Counted from the first letter of the stretch, positions 24,419 through 33,810 are shown. The stretch is 64,000 nt of DNA from Clostridia bacterium (GCA_900769665.1 CAAGHL010000041.1:31251-95250), one strand, 5' to 3'. Numbers and translations are program-made. Notes: generated from the sequence alone by a model not told the origin.

Positions 24419-26392
24419 ATGAAAAAAGTCATTGCAGTGATGTTGCTTATTGCTATGTCTCTGAGTGTTCTTTTGACAACCGTCGCTTGTAATACTGCTT
24501 GCGAACACGAGTGGGACAATCACGGTATTTGTACTAAATGCGGAGCTTCCGATCAAACAAAGTGCACTTCGCACGAATACAACGATCGCGGCATTTGTAA
24601 ATGGTGCGGAGCTAAAGATCCCAATTTTGTCTGCAAAAATCACCAATGGAACTCCGAGGGTATTTGCAAAATTTGCGGTAAAGTCAAGCACGACCACGAA
24701 TACAACAATCACGGCGAGTGCATCAACAAGAAGGGCGAATGCGACATGCCGAACGATCCCACAAAGTGCACCGACCACGAGTATGTAGACGGCGTTTGCA
24801 AGTATTGCGGCAAAAAGGAAGACCACGTACACAAATTCGACAATCACGGTGTTTGCGATTGTGGCCTTAAAGATCCGTCCAAGTGCGTAGATCACGTATG
24901 GAATCTTTACGGAAACTGCGAGTACTGCGGTAAACACAATCCCGACTTCGTTTGTACAAATCACGTTTACGAAAACGGAAAGTGCAAGTACTGCGGTGAG
25001 GTCGAAATCGTAGACCGTACAATCAGCAAGCAAGTAGAAATCAAGTTCTACAGCACGATGGGCCAAAACTTGTCGCCTACTTTTACCACTTATCTTGAGA
25101 AATTCAACACGTTGTATCCCAACATCAAGGTAACGCACGACAGCACAATCGGCGGATACGACGATGTTCGCGACAAGATCAAGACGGAAATTACAACAGG
25201 CGCACAACCTAACGTTGCTTATTGCTATCCCGACCACGTTGCCGCATACAACACTGCAGGCGTAGTGGCTACATTGGACAGCTACATCAACAGTAAAGAC
25301 TACGTAGTTCTTCCCGACGGAACCAAGGAAAACATTGGTTTGTCCAAGGCACAAATTGCCGACTTCATCCCCGGCTACTACAGCGAAGGTCAACAATTCG
25401 GTAGCAGCAAGATGTACACGTTGCCGTTCAGTAAGTCCACCGAAGTACTGTACTACAACGCGACATTCTTTAAGGATAACAATATCCCCGTTCCTACACA
25501 CTGGTGGTGTACCGAGGAAGCTTGCGGCAACTGCAACACAAGCAGTATGGAAGCCGTCTGCAAAAAAATTAAGGAACTCGACGGAGCAAGCGTGCCTCTC
25601 GGCTACGACAGTGAAGCTAACTGGTTCATCACCATGTGCGAACAGTTGAAGAGCCCCTACACAGCCGCTCGCGGACAAAAGTACAAGTTCAACAACAGCA
25701 CAAACCGTGATTTCGTAACGCGTTTCAACGGTTGGTATCAAAACGGTTGGGTAACCACTCAAAAGCTTTACGGCGCATATACTTCGGCATTGTTTATCGC
25801 TACATCGGGACAAAAGAGCTACATGAGTATCGGTTCTTCCGCAGGTGCAACTCACCAACGTCCCGCAGTCGTTACTACTCCCGAAGGTACGGAGTCTTAC
25901 CCGTTTGACGTAGGCATTACGTCCATTCCCCAACAAGACGCATCTAACAAAAAGGTTATTTCGCAAGGCCCCAGCCTTTGCATGTTCAGTAACGACGACA
26001 AGGATGTAGAACTTGCAACTTGGTTGTTTGTCAAGTACTTTACCACAAACGTAGAGTTCCAAGCCGCATTCTCCATGAAGTCCGGCTACACGCCCGTGTT
26101 GCAATCGGTGCGTAACCCCGAACTTGCAAAAGACAACAAAGTAATAGCTAAATATATCAGCTTCCTCAACGGTGCCAACGGCGGTGACAACATTGCCGCA
26201 CTCAGCACCAAGGTATGCTTGGACCAAGCCGATTACTACTACACAAGTCCCGCATTCAACGGTTCTTCCGTTGCTCGTGACGAAGTAGGTAAACTTATTG
26301 CTCAATGCTTGCCGATGACCGGTGCCAACCTTGCCGACCAAATCAGCGCGGCATTTGCGGCAGCCATTGCGGAATGTGAATCTCGCGGATAA
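24419..26392 (+). CDS. Family-1 solute-binding lipoprotein with metal-binding-like repeats
   Basis: The extracellular binding component of the importer. The signal ends LLTTVAC with lipid Cys24. Residues about 28-195 contain eight short repeats of the form H-x-W/Y-(n)-G-x-C-x-x-C-G, such as HEWDNHGICTKCG and HVWNLYGNCEYCG. The CUT1-type binding fold starts near residue 205 (EIKFYSTMGQNLSPTFTTYLE, YPNIKVTH). Total length is 657 residues against about 430 for ordinary homologues; the excess is the repeat region. The repeats could bind Zn or Fe, or form a rigid stalk. GGAGG precedes the ATG. The ligand is unknown: the fold suggests a sugar or small organic compound, the context a product of nucleic acid breakdown. 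Confidence 0.9.
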   Translation: MKKVIAVMLLIAMSLSVLLTTVACNTACEHEWDNHGICTKCGASDQTKCTSHEYNDRGICKWCGAKDPNFVCKNHQWNSEGICKICGKVKHDHEYNNHGECINKKGECDMPNDPTKCTDHEYVDGVCKYCGKKEDHVHKFDNHGVCDCGLKDPSKCVDHVWNLYGNCEYCGKHNPDFVCTNHVYENGKCKYCGEVEIVDRTISKQVEIKFYSTMGQNLSPTFTTYLEKFNTLYPNIKVTHDSTIGGYDDVRDKIKTEITTGAQPNVAYCYPDHVAAYNTAGVVATLDSYINSKDYVVLPDGTKENIGLSKAQIADFIPGYYSEGQQFGSSKMYTLPFSKSTEVLYYNATFFKDNNIPVPTHWWCTEEACGNCNTSSMEAVCKKIKELDGASVPLGYDSEANWFITMCEQLKSPYTAARGQKYKFNNSTNRDFVTRFNGWYQNGWVTTQKLYGAYTSALFIATSGQKSYMSIGSSAGATHQRPAVVTTPEGTESYPFDVGITSIPQQDASNKKVISQGPSLCMFSNDDKDVELATWLFVKYFTTNVEFQAAFSMKSGYTPVLQSVRNPELAKDNKVIAKYISFLNGANGGDNIAALSTKVCLDQADYYYTSPAFNGSSVARDEVGKLIAQCLPMTGANLADQISAAFAAAIAECESRG

Positions 26393-26445
26393 TCGTTAGG
26401 TAAAAACATCGTTTATCTCAAAGATTACTGTTACAGGACGAAAAA

Positions 26446-28296
26446 ATGAAAAACAAAGTTTTACTTAAACTAATTTTGGTTGTATTGGCTATGAGCATGG
26501 TTTGCGCCGTGCTCGTGGCGTGCAATCCCGATACGCCCGCTCCCACGCACAAGTGCGAGCATGTCTGCCCGGTGGAAGGTTGTGGCAAGTGCCTTGACAA
26601 GGACTGCAAGGATCCCGTTTGCGCGGACAAATGTCCCGGTCACGAACCTACGCCGCCCACACACGAGTGTACCAGCAAATGCCCGACTTGTGGAAAATGC
26701 ACAAACCAAACTTGCACGGAAGACGCATGCAAAGACAAATGTCAAGGACATCACGTTTGCGAAAGCGTTTGTCCTATTTGCGGAAAATGCCTAAACAGCG
26801 AATGCACGGAAGACGCTTGCAAGGATAAGTGCCAAGGTCACCATGTTTGCGAGCATGTCTGTCCCGTAGAAGGTTGTGGCAAGTGTCTTGACAAGGACTG
26901 CAAGGATCCCGTTTGCGCGGACAAATGCCCCGGTCACCACACATGCACAATGGTGTGCCCCGAATGCAACAAATGTTTAGACAAGGATTGCACCGAAAAC
27001 GCATGCAAGGACAAGTGTCAAGGTCATGACATTACGGGCGAATTGAAGTTGGATTTGTCCGACACATCCATCAAACGTCTTACCAATGCCCAAGTTCGTA
27101 AAATGGGCGGCAAACAAATCGGTCTTATCGACGGCGATACGACGCACTTTTCCGTGCCTACGTCTTTCCCCGATTACAGCGTGTTTGAAAAGGAAGACGG
27201 CGTACTTAAAGCAAGATACATGGCAACCAACACCCCCGAAAGCACAGGTACAATCGAACCGTGGGGACAACTTGCCAGCAAGTTCAACAAGGAACGCCTT
27301 GCCAACGCCTACGAAATCGTTGTAGAGTCGGACACCGACACTTGGAACAAGGACAGCACGGGTAGCCGCGTAATGGTGTGGATTTGGTACAAAGCTACTG
27401 CCAACAGCGAGTATCGCAACCTCAACATCGAGTTGTTGGAAAACGGTATGGCTGTACCGCAAAACGCTTACAACAATCGTTACACTGCCTATTGCGAACG
27501 TGCAATCAACTACGCGCGCGCCGCAAAACTGTACGTGTACAGCGATGAAAAGGATCCCGATTTCTTCTACGGCGATTCCATCCCCGTCACGCTGAAAGCA
27601 CTTCGTACCGACTTGACAAAATATGTCAACAAAAAAGTTGCTGTCGAAGGCGTTGTCGCTTATCGCGAAGCGCAAACTTGCTACATCGAAGACTACGATG
27701 CGGAGAGCGGCGTTTATCTCGGCTTTGTGGTTTACCTCGGTTTCAATGCCGACGGCGAACTGCTTGGCATGCTCAAAATAGGCAATCGCGTGCGTATTGT
27801 CGGCACAGTGTCCGACAGCGACAACTACGGTCCGCAAATTTCCTCACTTAGCTACGATCCGTTTGCTTTCGAAGACGACGGCTCCACTTGTTGGTTGATT
27901 CAAAAGGGTTCGGGACAGTCTTTCCAAGAAGTCAGCGGCAAAACATTCAAAGGTAATGTTTCGATGACGGTCAAGGAAGGCGAAGAGGAAGTTACCAAGG
28001 CATTTGCCTTCGGAGAACTTGCTCACGGCTCAACCATCAGCATGAAAAACCTCAAAGTTACCAAGGTTTACACAACGCAAACAGGCAACAGCAAGGGCGC
28101 AATGACGCTTACCTGTACGGCGGAAGACGGCACGACCATCGAAGTTCGCACGGCAGTGTTGAAGGATTCCAATGGCAACGTTATTACTGCAGACGCTTAC
28201 AACGGCAAGACAATCAACGTTCGCGGAATCGTCGACTACTACGACAACGATTACCAAATCAAGGTATTTGCGGCAGGCTTCATCGAAGTGTTGTAA
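26446..28296 (+). CDS. Cys-rich lipoprotein with thermonuclease-like and OB-fold domains
   Basis: The 616-residue product has a lipoprotein signal with Cys26 (VLVAC). Residues about 35-195 are five to six Cys-rich repeats like CPVEGCGKCLDKDCKDPVCADKCPGH. Residues about 222-375 resemble a staphylococcal-nuclease (TNase) domain: IDGDT (D231), then ARYMATNTPES (R257, E265), WGQLASKFN, and a later SR (R308) in VMVWIWY, ending in ELLENGMAV. R257, E265 and R308 would match the nuclease catalytic Arg, Glu and Arg; the second Ca-binding Asp is replaced by N262. Two OB-like domains follow (about 385-475 and 515-616). B. subtilis YhcR has a similar set of parts. I infer cleavage of extracellular DNA or RNA, but the Asp-to-Asn change may alter activity. 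Confidence 0.8.
   Translation: MKNKVLLKLILVVLAMSMVCAVLVACNPDTPAPTHKCEHVCPVEGCGKCLDKDCKDPVCADKCPGHEPTPPTHECTSKCPTCGKCTNQTCTEDACKDKCQGHHVCESVCPICGKCLNSECTEDACKDKCQGHHVCEHVCPVEGCGKCLDKDCKDPVCADKCPGHHTCTMVCPECNKCLDKDCTENACKDKCQGHDITGELKLDLSDTSIKRLTNAQVRKMGGKQIGLIDGDTTHFSVPTSFPDYSVFEKEDGVLKARYMATNTPESTGTIEPWGQLASKFNKERLANAYEIVVESDTDTWNKDSTGSRVMVWIWYKATANSEYRNLNIELLENGMAVPQNAYNNRYTAYCERAINYARAAKLYVYSDEKDPDFFYGDSIPVTLKALRTDLTKYVNKKVAVEGVVAYREAQTCYIEDYDAESGVYLGFVVYLGFNADGELLGMLKIGNRVRIVGTVSDSDNYGPQISSLSYDPFAFEDDGSTCWLIQKGSGQSFQEVSGKTFKGNVSMTVKEGEEEVTKAFAFGELAHGSTISMKNLKVTKVYTTQTGNSKGAMTLTCTAEDGTTIEVRTAVLKDSNGNVITADAYNGKTINVRGIVDYYDNDYQIKVFAAGFIEVL
26551..26940 (+). repeat. Near-identical internal DNA repeats in the Cys-rich region
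   Basis: A unit of about 93 bases at 26551-26643 recurs at 26848-26940 with only a handful of third-position changes; shorter units in between and at 28800-28900 of the next gene are also highly similar. This indicates recent duplication or gene conversion among the lipoprotein genes. Confidence 0.8.
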
Positions 28297-28351
28297 TCGT
28301 AGCCCAAACGTAGGCGCACAAACAATATGCGTCTTCAAAATTTGTTTTCTA

Positions 28352-28379
28352 CGGTGGCGGTGCAAGTGTGCCGCTACCG
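28352..28379 (+). other. Intercistronic hairpin between lipoprotein genes
   Basis: CGGTGGCGG (28352-28360) pairs with CCGCTACCG (28371-28379) with one G-U pair and a 10-base loop. No T-run follows, so it is more likely a stability or processing element than a terminator. Confidence 0.45.
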
Positions 28380-28491
28380 AGAAATAATGTAGTATGGTTT
28401 TGTTTGTCGGAATGCACCTACAATGGTAGTGACGACAAGTAAACCACAAATAGGCAACTCAATTTCTAAAAAAAATTTAAGGAGAAGGAAA

Positions 28492-31400
28492 ATGAGAAAG
28501 AACAAAATTGTTGCTGTAATGCTGCTTGTATTTGTTCTGGCATTGAGCTTTGTACTTACCGCATGCGTCACTGACGAACACCAATGCACAAGTAAGTGCC
28601 CCGTATGCGGAAAGTGCCTCAACAAGGAATGCACGCAAGAAGCTTGCAAAGAAAAGTGTCCCGGCCACGAAGAAAAGCCCGAACATGTTTGCGGACACAA
28701 ATGCCCGACTTGCGGCAAATGCACCGACACGACATGTACTGATCCCGTTTGCTCAGACAAATGCCCCGGTCACGAACCCACACCTCCTGCACACGAATGC
28801 ACAAGCAAGTGCCCTGTTTGCGGAAAATGCACAAACAAGGATTGCACCGAAGAAGTATGCAAGGATAAGTGCCAAGGTCACCATCCCGACACTTGCCAAC
28901 ATGTATGCGCAACTTGTGGCGGTTGCTATAATGAAACATGCACCGATCCTATTTGTGCAACAAAGTGCGATTGCACCCCCGGTTTGGAAAATGCAAAGGA
29001 ATATGTCAGAACACTTTACATCGCCGCAAGTAATGAAGCTACTTCTGCTAATTACGACCTTGTAGACCATGTTCGCGTTAAAGAACCTCACACCGGCGTA
29101 ATGACCGATTATGCTGTTACTTGGACAATCACCGTTGCCGAAGGTGCTACTGCTCCCGCAACCGTTGCCAAGGGCGAAGGTAAGTGGACTGTTACCGTCA
29201 GCACGGACAAGTTCTCGAAGGATCAAGCTTACCAACTTGTTGCTACCGTTACGGACAGCGAAGGTAAGACAATGACGACATCTTTCAACCGTTACGTACC
29301 TGCATACAAAGTATTGAGCTATGACGAATTTGTCAAGGCTGATTCTAATGCAGACGTAGCTGTTCAAGGTATTGTTACCGGCATCATTTCCAAGACAAAC
29401 GGCAACAAAAGCAATGGTTTGTACTTGCAATCTCTTGACAACAAGGGAGGTTTCTACATCTACAACATGGCAAACGATCCCGTCACCGACAAGATCGAAG
29501 TAGGCATGAAAGTGGAAGCCGTAGGCAAGAAGGACGTATTCAACGGCACATTGGAAGTTATCGATGCAACAGTTACCGTGCTTGAAAAAACTCCCACAAC
29601 CGTAACTCCCGTTGACCTTACGGAAGCTTTCAAGACTGCTGCAAAACTTGACGATACAACTCTTACATATGGTCAAGCATTGCTTGTCAAGTTGACAGGC
29701 GTTACCGTGTTGCCTCAAGACGGCGATACGGCTAACGGTTACTACAAGTTCCAACTTGGAGACAAAACCTCTTACGTGCGTATTTCTTCGTCCGTATGTC
29801 CGATGGTCAAGGACGCACAAACCACAATGATTGCTAACCACAAGGCAAAGACGGGTTATACCGCAGATGTAGTAGGTCTTGTGACTCTTTACAGTGGTTC
29901 GTTCTACCTTACACCTGTTTCCGCAGATGCATTCAGCAACTTCAAGTTGAATACACTTACCGGACAAGAAGCGATTAATGCCGAAAAGACAAACGTCACC
30001 TTGACGGAAAACGTGTACGAGGAAGATACAATCACTCTTCCCACGACTGGTAAGACGTACAGCACAGTAGCAATTACTTGGAGCTTCAAAGCCGACACAA
30101 CTCACACAACAGCTACGCTCGACGGAGCAACTCTTAAACTTGTTCCCGGTGAAACTGCCGAAATCGTTACGTTGGTTGCTACTTTCACCGACAGCGGTGT
30201 GACCGATACGGCAGAGTTTACTATCAACGTTGCAGCAAAGGCTGTCAACAAAGATAGCTTCTACCAAACGGTAATTACAAGTGCTCCCACTGTAGATAAG
30301 GAATACTATCTCGGTCTTTACAAGAGACAAGGTGACGTTGCATTGTACTTCACGGGTGCAATGGATGGTTACTACTTTGCAACGACCGAAACTCTTGCCG
30401 AAGCATTGGCTGTAAAGGTAGTAAGCGCAGGTGAAGACGGAAGTTTCTACCTTACATGCACTTACAACGGCAAGACGCAATATGTTTGCGTTTATGCAAA
30501 CGGTAAATATGTCAACATCGGTTTGAAGGATGCCGCTGACAACAAGTACACTTGGAACACCGAGTACAACACGTTGCAAACCATGATTGACAATACAGCT
30601 TACTTCATTGGTTCTCGCGAAACATTCACGACCATCAGTGCAAGTAAAGCAAGCTACTTTACAGGTAAAAATGCTTCCAAGATTGACATCTCGCAATATC
30701 CTATCCGCTTGATCCCTGCAAACAGCCAACCCGATCCTACTCCCGCAACGGATGCCGAAAAGGTAGCTGCTGCCGAAAAAGCAATCGGAACGACGCTTAC
30801 AATCAGCAAGGTCGGCGAAACCGAACTTTACACAAGCACGGAAGTTACCGTTACTTGGGCAATCAAGGGCGAAACGACACTTGCAACCCTTGCAGGTAAC
30901 AAACTTACAGTAGCCGCGCTTCCCACCGACGCCGACGGAACATTTACCCTTACGGCTACAATCAAGAGTGGCGCAGTTGAAAAAACCGTTGACGTAACCG
31001 TTACGGTGAAGAAAGTGTTTGTTGCTCCTACAACTCCGGAAGAAATTGTCAATGCGGCATGGGCACTTGAAGAAAACACAACACTTGAGGGCGGAACATA
31101 CACCCTTACAGGTACGGTGATCAGTATTGACGAAGCTTATAATGCTTCCTATGGCAATGTTACAGTTAAAATTGTTGTTGGTACACTCACCGATAAACCT
31201 ATTATCTGCTTCCGCATGAAGGGTGACTTCGCAAGTAAAGTTGCTGTAAATGATATTATTACAGTTAAGGGCACAATCAAAAATTTCAATGGTAAAGTTG
31301 AGTTTGACTCCGGCTGTGAAGTTACCGAATATATTGAAGGTACATCTACAATCGCCGTTCAAGCTACCAATGCTACGGTAAAAATTGACAATGACCAAAC

Positions 31401-32031
31401 GAGTGGCGTAAACGGAACCACATTTACATTCGCTGTTACTGTTGAGGAAGGTTACGAGCTTGTTTCTGTAAAAGTTAATGGAACAGCCGTTGAAGCAGTT
31501 GAAGGTAAGTACACCGGAACAATCAGCGGTAACACAATCGTTTTGGTTGAAACAAAAGTGATTGGCGCAAAGGATCCCGTTGTTGTGGGTTCTTTGACTT
31601 TCCCTGCTAAGACACAAGATTCAGTCAATGATTATGTTTCTACATGGTCTGCAGCAAATGATTTTTCTAAATGGACGTTGGTTAATTTTAACAACTTCCA
31701 GAAAAATTGGAATTATGTTAGATGTGGTAGCAAAAAGGCAGCAAGCGTAGCTTCTATAGTTAACGCTACAGCATTGACTGATGCAATTACAAAGATCGCT
31801 GTTACATTTGACAAAATCGCTTCTGTAAACAGTGTTAAGCTTATTGTTGCAAAAGATGCTGCTTGCACAGATGTAGTAGAAACAATTGATGGTTCTGTTA
31901 AAAGCGGAGAACAAATCTTCAATATTAGCAAGCCGACAGCCGGACTGTATTACAAACTTGTTATCGATTGCCAAAAGGCAAGCAATGGTACGGTTCAAAT
32001 CTCCAAACTTGACTACTACGCTGTAAAGTAA
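28492..32031 (+). CDS. Very large Cys-rich lipoprotein with OB-like and Ig-like modules
   Basis: The 1179-residue product starts at ATG 28492 after AAGGAG; the in-frame ATG at 28423 would put 23 residues before the signal. Lipobox LTAC gives Cys25. Cys-rich repeats (CPVCGKCLNKECTQEACKEKCPGH type) fill residues about 30-165. Then come alternating beta modules: an Ig-like module (about 170-275), an OB-like module (about 285-390, VAVQGIVTGIISKTNG), two modules resembling atrophied bacterial Ig domains (about 500-585 and 770-845), another OB-like module (about 855-955) and a C-terminal beta-sandwich (about 1030-1179). No catalytic motif is seen. Codons become clearly T/A-richer from about 31100 to the end. 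Probably an adhesin or a nucleic-acid/glycan binding partner of the upstream lipoproteins. Confidence 0.82.
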   Translation: MRKNKIVAVMLLVFVLALSFVLTACVTDEHQCTSKCPVCGKCLNKECTQEACKEKCPGHEEKPEHVCGHKCPTCGKCTDTTCTDPVCSDKCPGHEPTPPAHECTSKCPVCGKCTNKDCTEEVCKDKCQGHHPDTCQHVCATCGGCYNETCTDPICATKCDCTPGLENAKEYVRTLYIAASNEATSANYDLVDHVRVKEPHTGVMTDYAVTWTITVAEGATAPATVAKGEGKWTVTVSTDKFSKDQAYQLVATVTDSEGKTMTTSFNRYVPAYKVLSYDEFVKADSNADVAVQGIVTGIISKTNGNKSNGLYLQSLDNKGGFYIYNMANDPVTDKIEVGMKVEAVGKKDVFNGTLEVIDATVTVLEKTPTTVTPVDLTEAFKTAAKLDDTTLTYGQALLVKLTGVTVLPQDGDTANGYYKFQLGDKTSYVRISSSVCPMVKDAQTTMIANHKAKTGYTADVVGLVTLYSGSFYLTPVSADAFSNFKLNTLTGQEAINAEKTNVTLTENVYEEDTITLPTTGKTYSTVAITWSFKADTTHTTATLDGATLKLVPGETAEIVTLVATFTDSGVTDTAEFTINVAAKAVNKDSFYQTVITSAPTVDKEYYLGLYKRQGDVALYFTGAMDGYYFATTETLAEALAVKVVSAGEDGSFYLTCTYNGKTQYVCVYANGKYVNIGLKDAADNKYTWNTEYNTLQTMIDNTAYFIGSRETFTTISASKASYFTGKNASKIDISQYPIRLIPANSQPDPTPATDAEKVAAAEKAIGTTLTISKVGETELYTSTEVTVTWAIKGETTLATLAGNKLTVAALPTDADGTFTLTATIKSGAVEKTVDVTVTVKKVFVAPTTPEEIVNAAWALEENTTLEGGTYTLTGTVISIDEAYNASYGNVTVKIVVGTLTDKPIICFRMKGDFASKVAVNDIITVKGTIKNFNGKVEFDSGCEVTEYIEGTSTIAVQATNATVKIDNDQTSGVNGTTFTFAVTVEEGYELVSVKVNGTAVEAVEGKYTGTISGNTIVLVETKVIGAKDPVVVGSLTFPAKTQDSVNDYVSTWSAANDFSKWTLVNFNNFQKNWNYVRCGSKKAASVASIVNATALTDAITKIAVTFDKIASVNSVKLIVAKDAACTDVVETIDGSVKSGEQIFNISKPTAGLYYKLVIDCQKASNGTVQISKLDYYAVK

Positions 32032-32061
32032 TTAGTCAATCACTACACAATTCATCAACCC

Positions 32062-32095
32062 AAACAAGGTAGGGCTTCGGCTCTACCTTGTTTTT
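32062..32095 (+). terminator. Terminator of the lipoprotein operon
   Basis: AAACAAGGTAGGGC and GCTCTACCTTGTTT form a long stem (one G-U pair) closed by a TTCG tetraloop, followed by T residues. Very strong. Confidence 0.92.
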
Positions 32096-32318
32096 CGTTT
32101 CGGGAGTGACTTCAAAGTAGCGGTGTAGTTGTGACAGCATTGAGTGTTTGTCTACCATTACACCCCCCCCTCTATCTCGGCAACGACTTCGCTATTTCGG
32201 CAAGTTTCCTTGTTGCGTAACGTCCAAATACGCATTGTCGAAATTACAAACTTTTTGCCGACTAAACCGAAAAACTTGCGCAAATTACCGACTTTTTACT
32301 TAATTTCCGTAAAAACTA
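32096..32318. other. Gene-free stretch upstream of the DUF4143 ATPase
   Basis: About 220 A/T-rich bases with no reading frame I would support. It includes a run of eight C residues (32163-32170) and repeated words such as CCGACT and ACTTTTT. Confidence 0.5.
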
Positions 32319-32347
32319 TTGACTTTTGCCAAGTTTTTGGGTAAACT
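32319..32347 (+). promoter_or_regulatory. Promoter of the DUF4143 ATPase gene
   Basis: -35 TTGACT (32319-32324) and -10 TAAACT (32342-32347), spaced 17 bp. Confidence 0.65.
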
Positions 32348-32411
32348 ATGATTAGTTTTAGCTGTCATTAGCGGCTCTAACTTTTCAACACAGTACAAAA
32401 CGAGGTGCAAA

Positions 32412-33605
32412 ATGATTGTTCGCCCTGACTACCTATTGGCAATAAATCCATTTATTGACAAGCCGTTGATTAAAATACTTGCAGGAGTTCGTCGCTCGGG
32501 CAAATCCACGATTTTGGAAATGGTGCAAAACGAGCTTCTTTCGCGTGGCATAAAAGCCGAGCAGCTAATTACTCGCCGCTACACCGACATTGCGTGGGCT
32601 AACAAAACTGCAACGGACATGTACAACGACCTTGTTTCGGCAATGGGCGGCGGTTTTCGCTACTACCTGTTCCTTGACGAATTGCAGGAAATCGACAATT
32701 GGGAGCGTGTCATCAACTCTATTACGGAAAGCTTCGACGTAGACGTGTATGTGACGGGCAGTAACTCCAAGCTTATGTCGGCAGAAATATCCACCTACCT
32801 TACGGGCAGATACGTCACAATCTCGGTGTACACTCTATCATTTGCGGAATACTTGCAGTTTAAGGGTAACCCCGATGACAAATACAAGGCGTTTGCCGAC
32901 TACTTGCGGCAGGGCGGTTTCCCTGTTGTAGCCAACGGCAATTTTGAAGACAAAGCTGCTTACCAAATCGTGGACGGAATCTACTCGTCGGTGGTCACGC
33001 GCGACATAGCCGTGCGACATACAATACGTAACGCCGAATTGTTTGACCGAGTGGTTAGCTACATTGTGGAAAATGTAGGCAAAAGTTTTTCCGCCAACGC
33101 AATTGTCAACTTTTTGAAGAGTGAACGGCGCGAACTGTCCGTCGAGGCAGTGTACAATTACATCAAGTGGTTGAAAGAAGCATTTATTATTTATCCGTGC
33201 CGCCGTTTCGACTTGCAAGGCAAGGCTGTACTCAAAACGCAAGAGAAATACTACCTGTCCGACGTGTCGTTAAAGTATGCCCAAATGGGCTTTGACGGCA
33301 AAATGGTCGCAACTATGTTGGAAAACATCGTCTATTTGGAACTTAAACGCCGTGGGTACGATGTGTACGTGGGTAAGCTTGGCGACAAGGAAGTGGACTT
33401 TGTTGCAACGCTACGCGGTACGAGGGTATACGTACAAGTATGTCGCAGTTTACCTGTTGACAGCAATCGCGAGATAGACAACCTTGCACGGATACGTGAC
33501 AACTTCCACAAATACGTCGTCACTGCCGACCAATTGGACGTAGGAAACTATGACGGCGTGGAAGTAGTGCATATTGCCGACTTTTTGTTGCGAAAGGAGC
33601 TGTAG
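32412..33605 (+). CDS. AAA ATPase with C-terminal DUF4143 domain
   Basis: The 397-residue product has a Walker A GVRRSGKST near residues 25-33, Walker B YLFLDELQEI near 91-100, and a sensor-like VTGSNS. The C-terminal DUF4143 part includes YLELKRRGYDVYVGK and KEVDFVA, a PD-(D/E)xK-like core in which E, D and Q positions can be seen. The family is common in gut Clostridia and archaea, often in many copies per genome; a role in mobile-element or nucleic-acid processing has been proposed but is unproven. The gene stands alone with its own promoter. Ribosome site GAGG precedes the ATG at 32412. Confidence 0.87.
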   Translation: MIVRPDYLLAINPFIDKPLIKILAGVRRSGKSTILEMVQNELLSRGIKAEQLITRRYTDIAWANKTATDMYNDLVSAMGGGFRYYLFLDELQEIDNWERVINSITESFDVDVYVTGSNSKLMSAEISTYLTGRYVTISVYTLSFAEYLQFKGNPDDKYKAFADYLRQGGFPVVANGNFEDKAAYQIVDGIYSSVVTRDIAVRHTIRNAELFDRVVSYIVENVGKSFSANAIVNFLKSERRELSVEAVYNYIKWLKEAFIIYPCRRFDLQGKAVLKTQEKYYLSDVSLKYAQMGFDGKMVATMLENIVYLELKRRGYDVYVGKLGDKEVDFVATLRGTRVYVQVCRSLPVDSNREIDNLARIRDNFHKYVVTADQLDVGNYDGVEVVHIADFLLRKEL

Positions 33606-33775
33606 CCACTAGCGCAACCTACGTTGGGTAGTAGGGTATTTGTAATATATGTGCTTTGTAAAAACAATACAACGCATTTTTGCGAGATATTATACCAACG
33701 AGCGCACAAAAATAGCCGTAAAAGGCGTATGCAAGCACCAATAACTTTTTCTTGCAAAAACTTGCCGACAAACGC

Positions 33776-33804
33776 TTGCTTTCGGGGCAGTAGTGTGGTA
33801 CAAT
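33776..33804 (+). promoter_or_regulatory. Promoter of rplS
   Basis: -35 TTGCTT (33776-33781) and -10 TACAAT (33799-33804), 17 bp apart. The preceding 170 bases after the DUF4143 stop contain nothing I recognise. Confidence 0.7.
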
Positions 33805-33810
33805 ACATCA

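Noticed and set aside
24305..26341. 678-codon - strand frame opposite the binding-protein gene
   Set aside because: Shadow of the real + strand lipoprotein, which has signal peptide, lipobox, ribosome site and family motifs.
26551..28950. Regular repeats that might suggest a CRISPR array
   Set aside because: The repeats lie in frame inside lipoprotein genes, encode Cys-rich motifs and lack spacer structure.
28753..31617. 954-codon - strand frame opposite the giant lipoprotein
   Set aside because: Cys- and Phe-rich nonsense composition; the + strand frame has all the gene signals.
32163..32170. Poly-C tract as a phase-variation switch
   Set aside because: The run of eight C is outside any gene and about 150 bases upstream of the nearest promoter, so slippage would have no clear effect.
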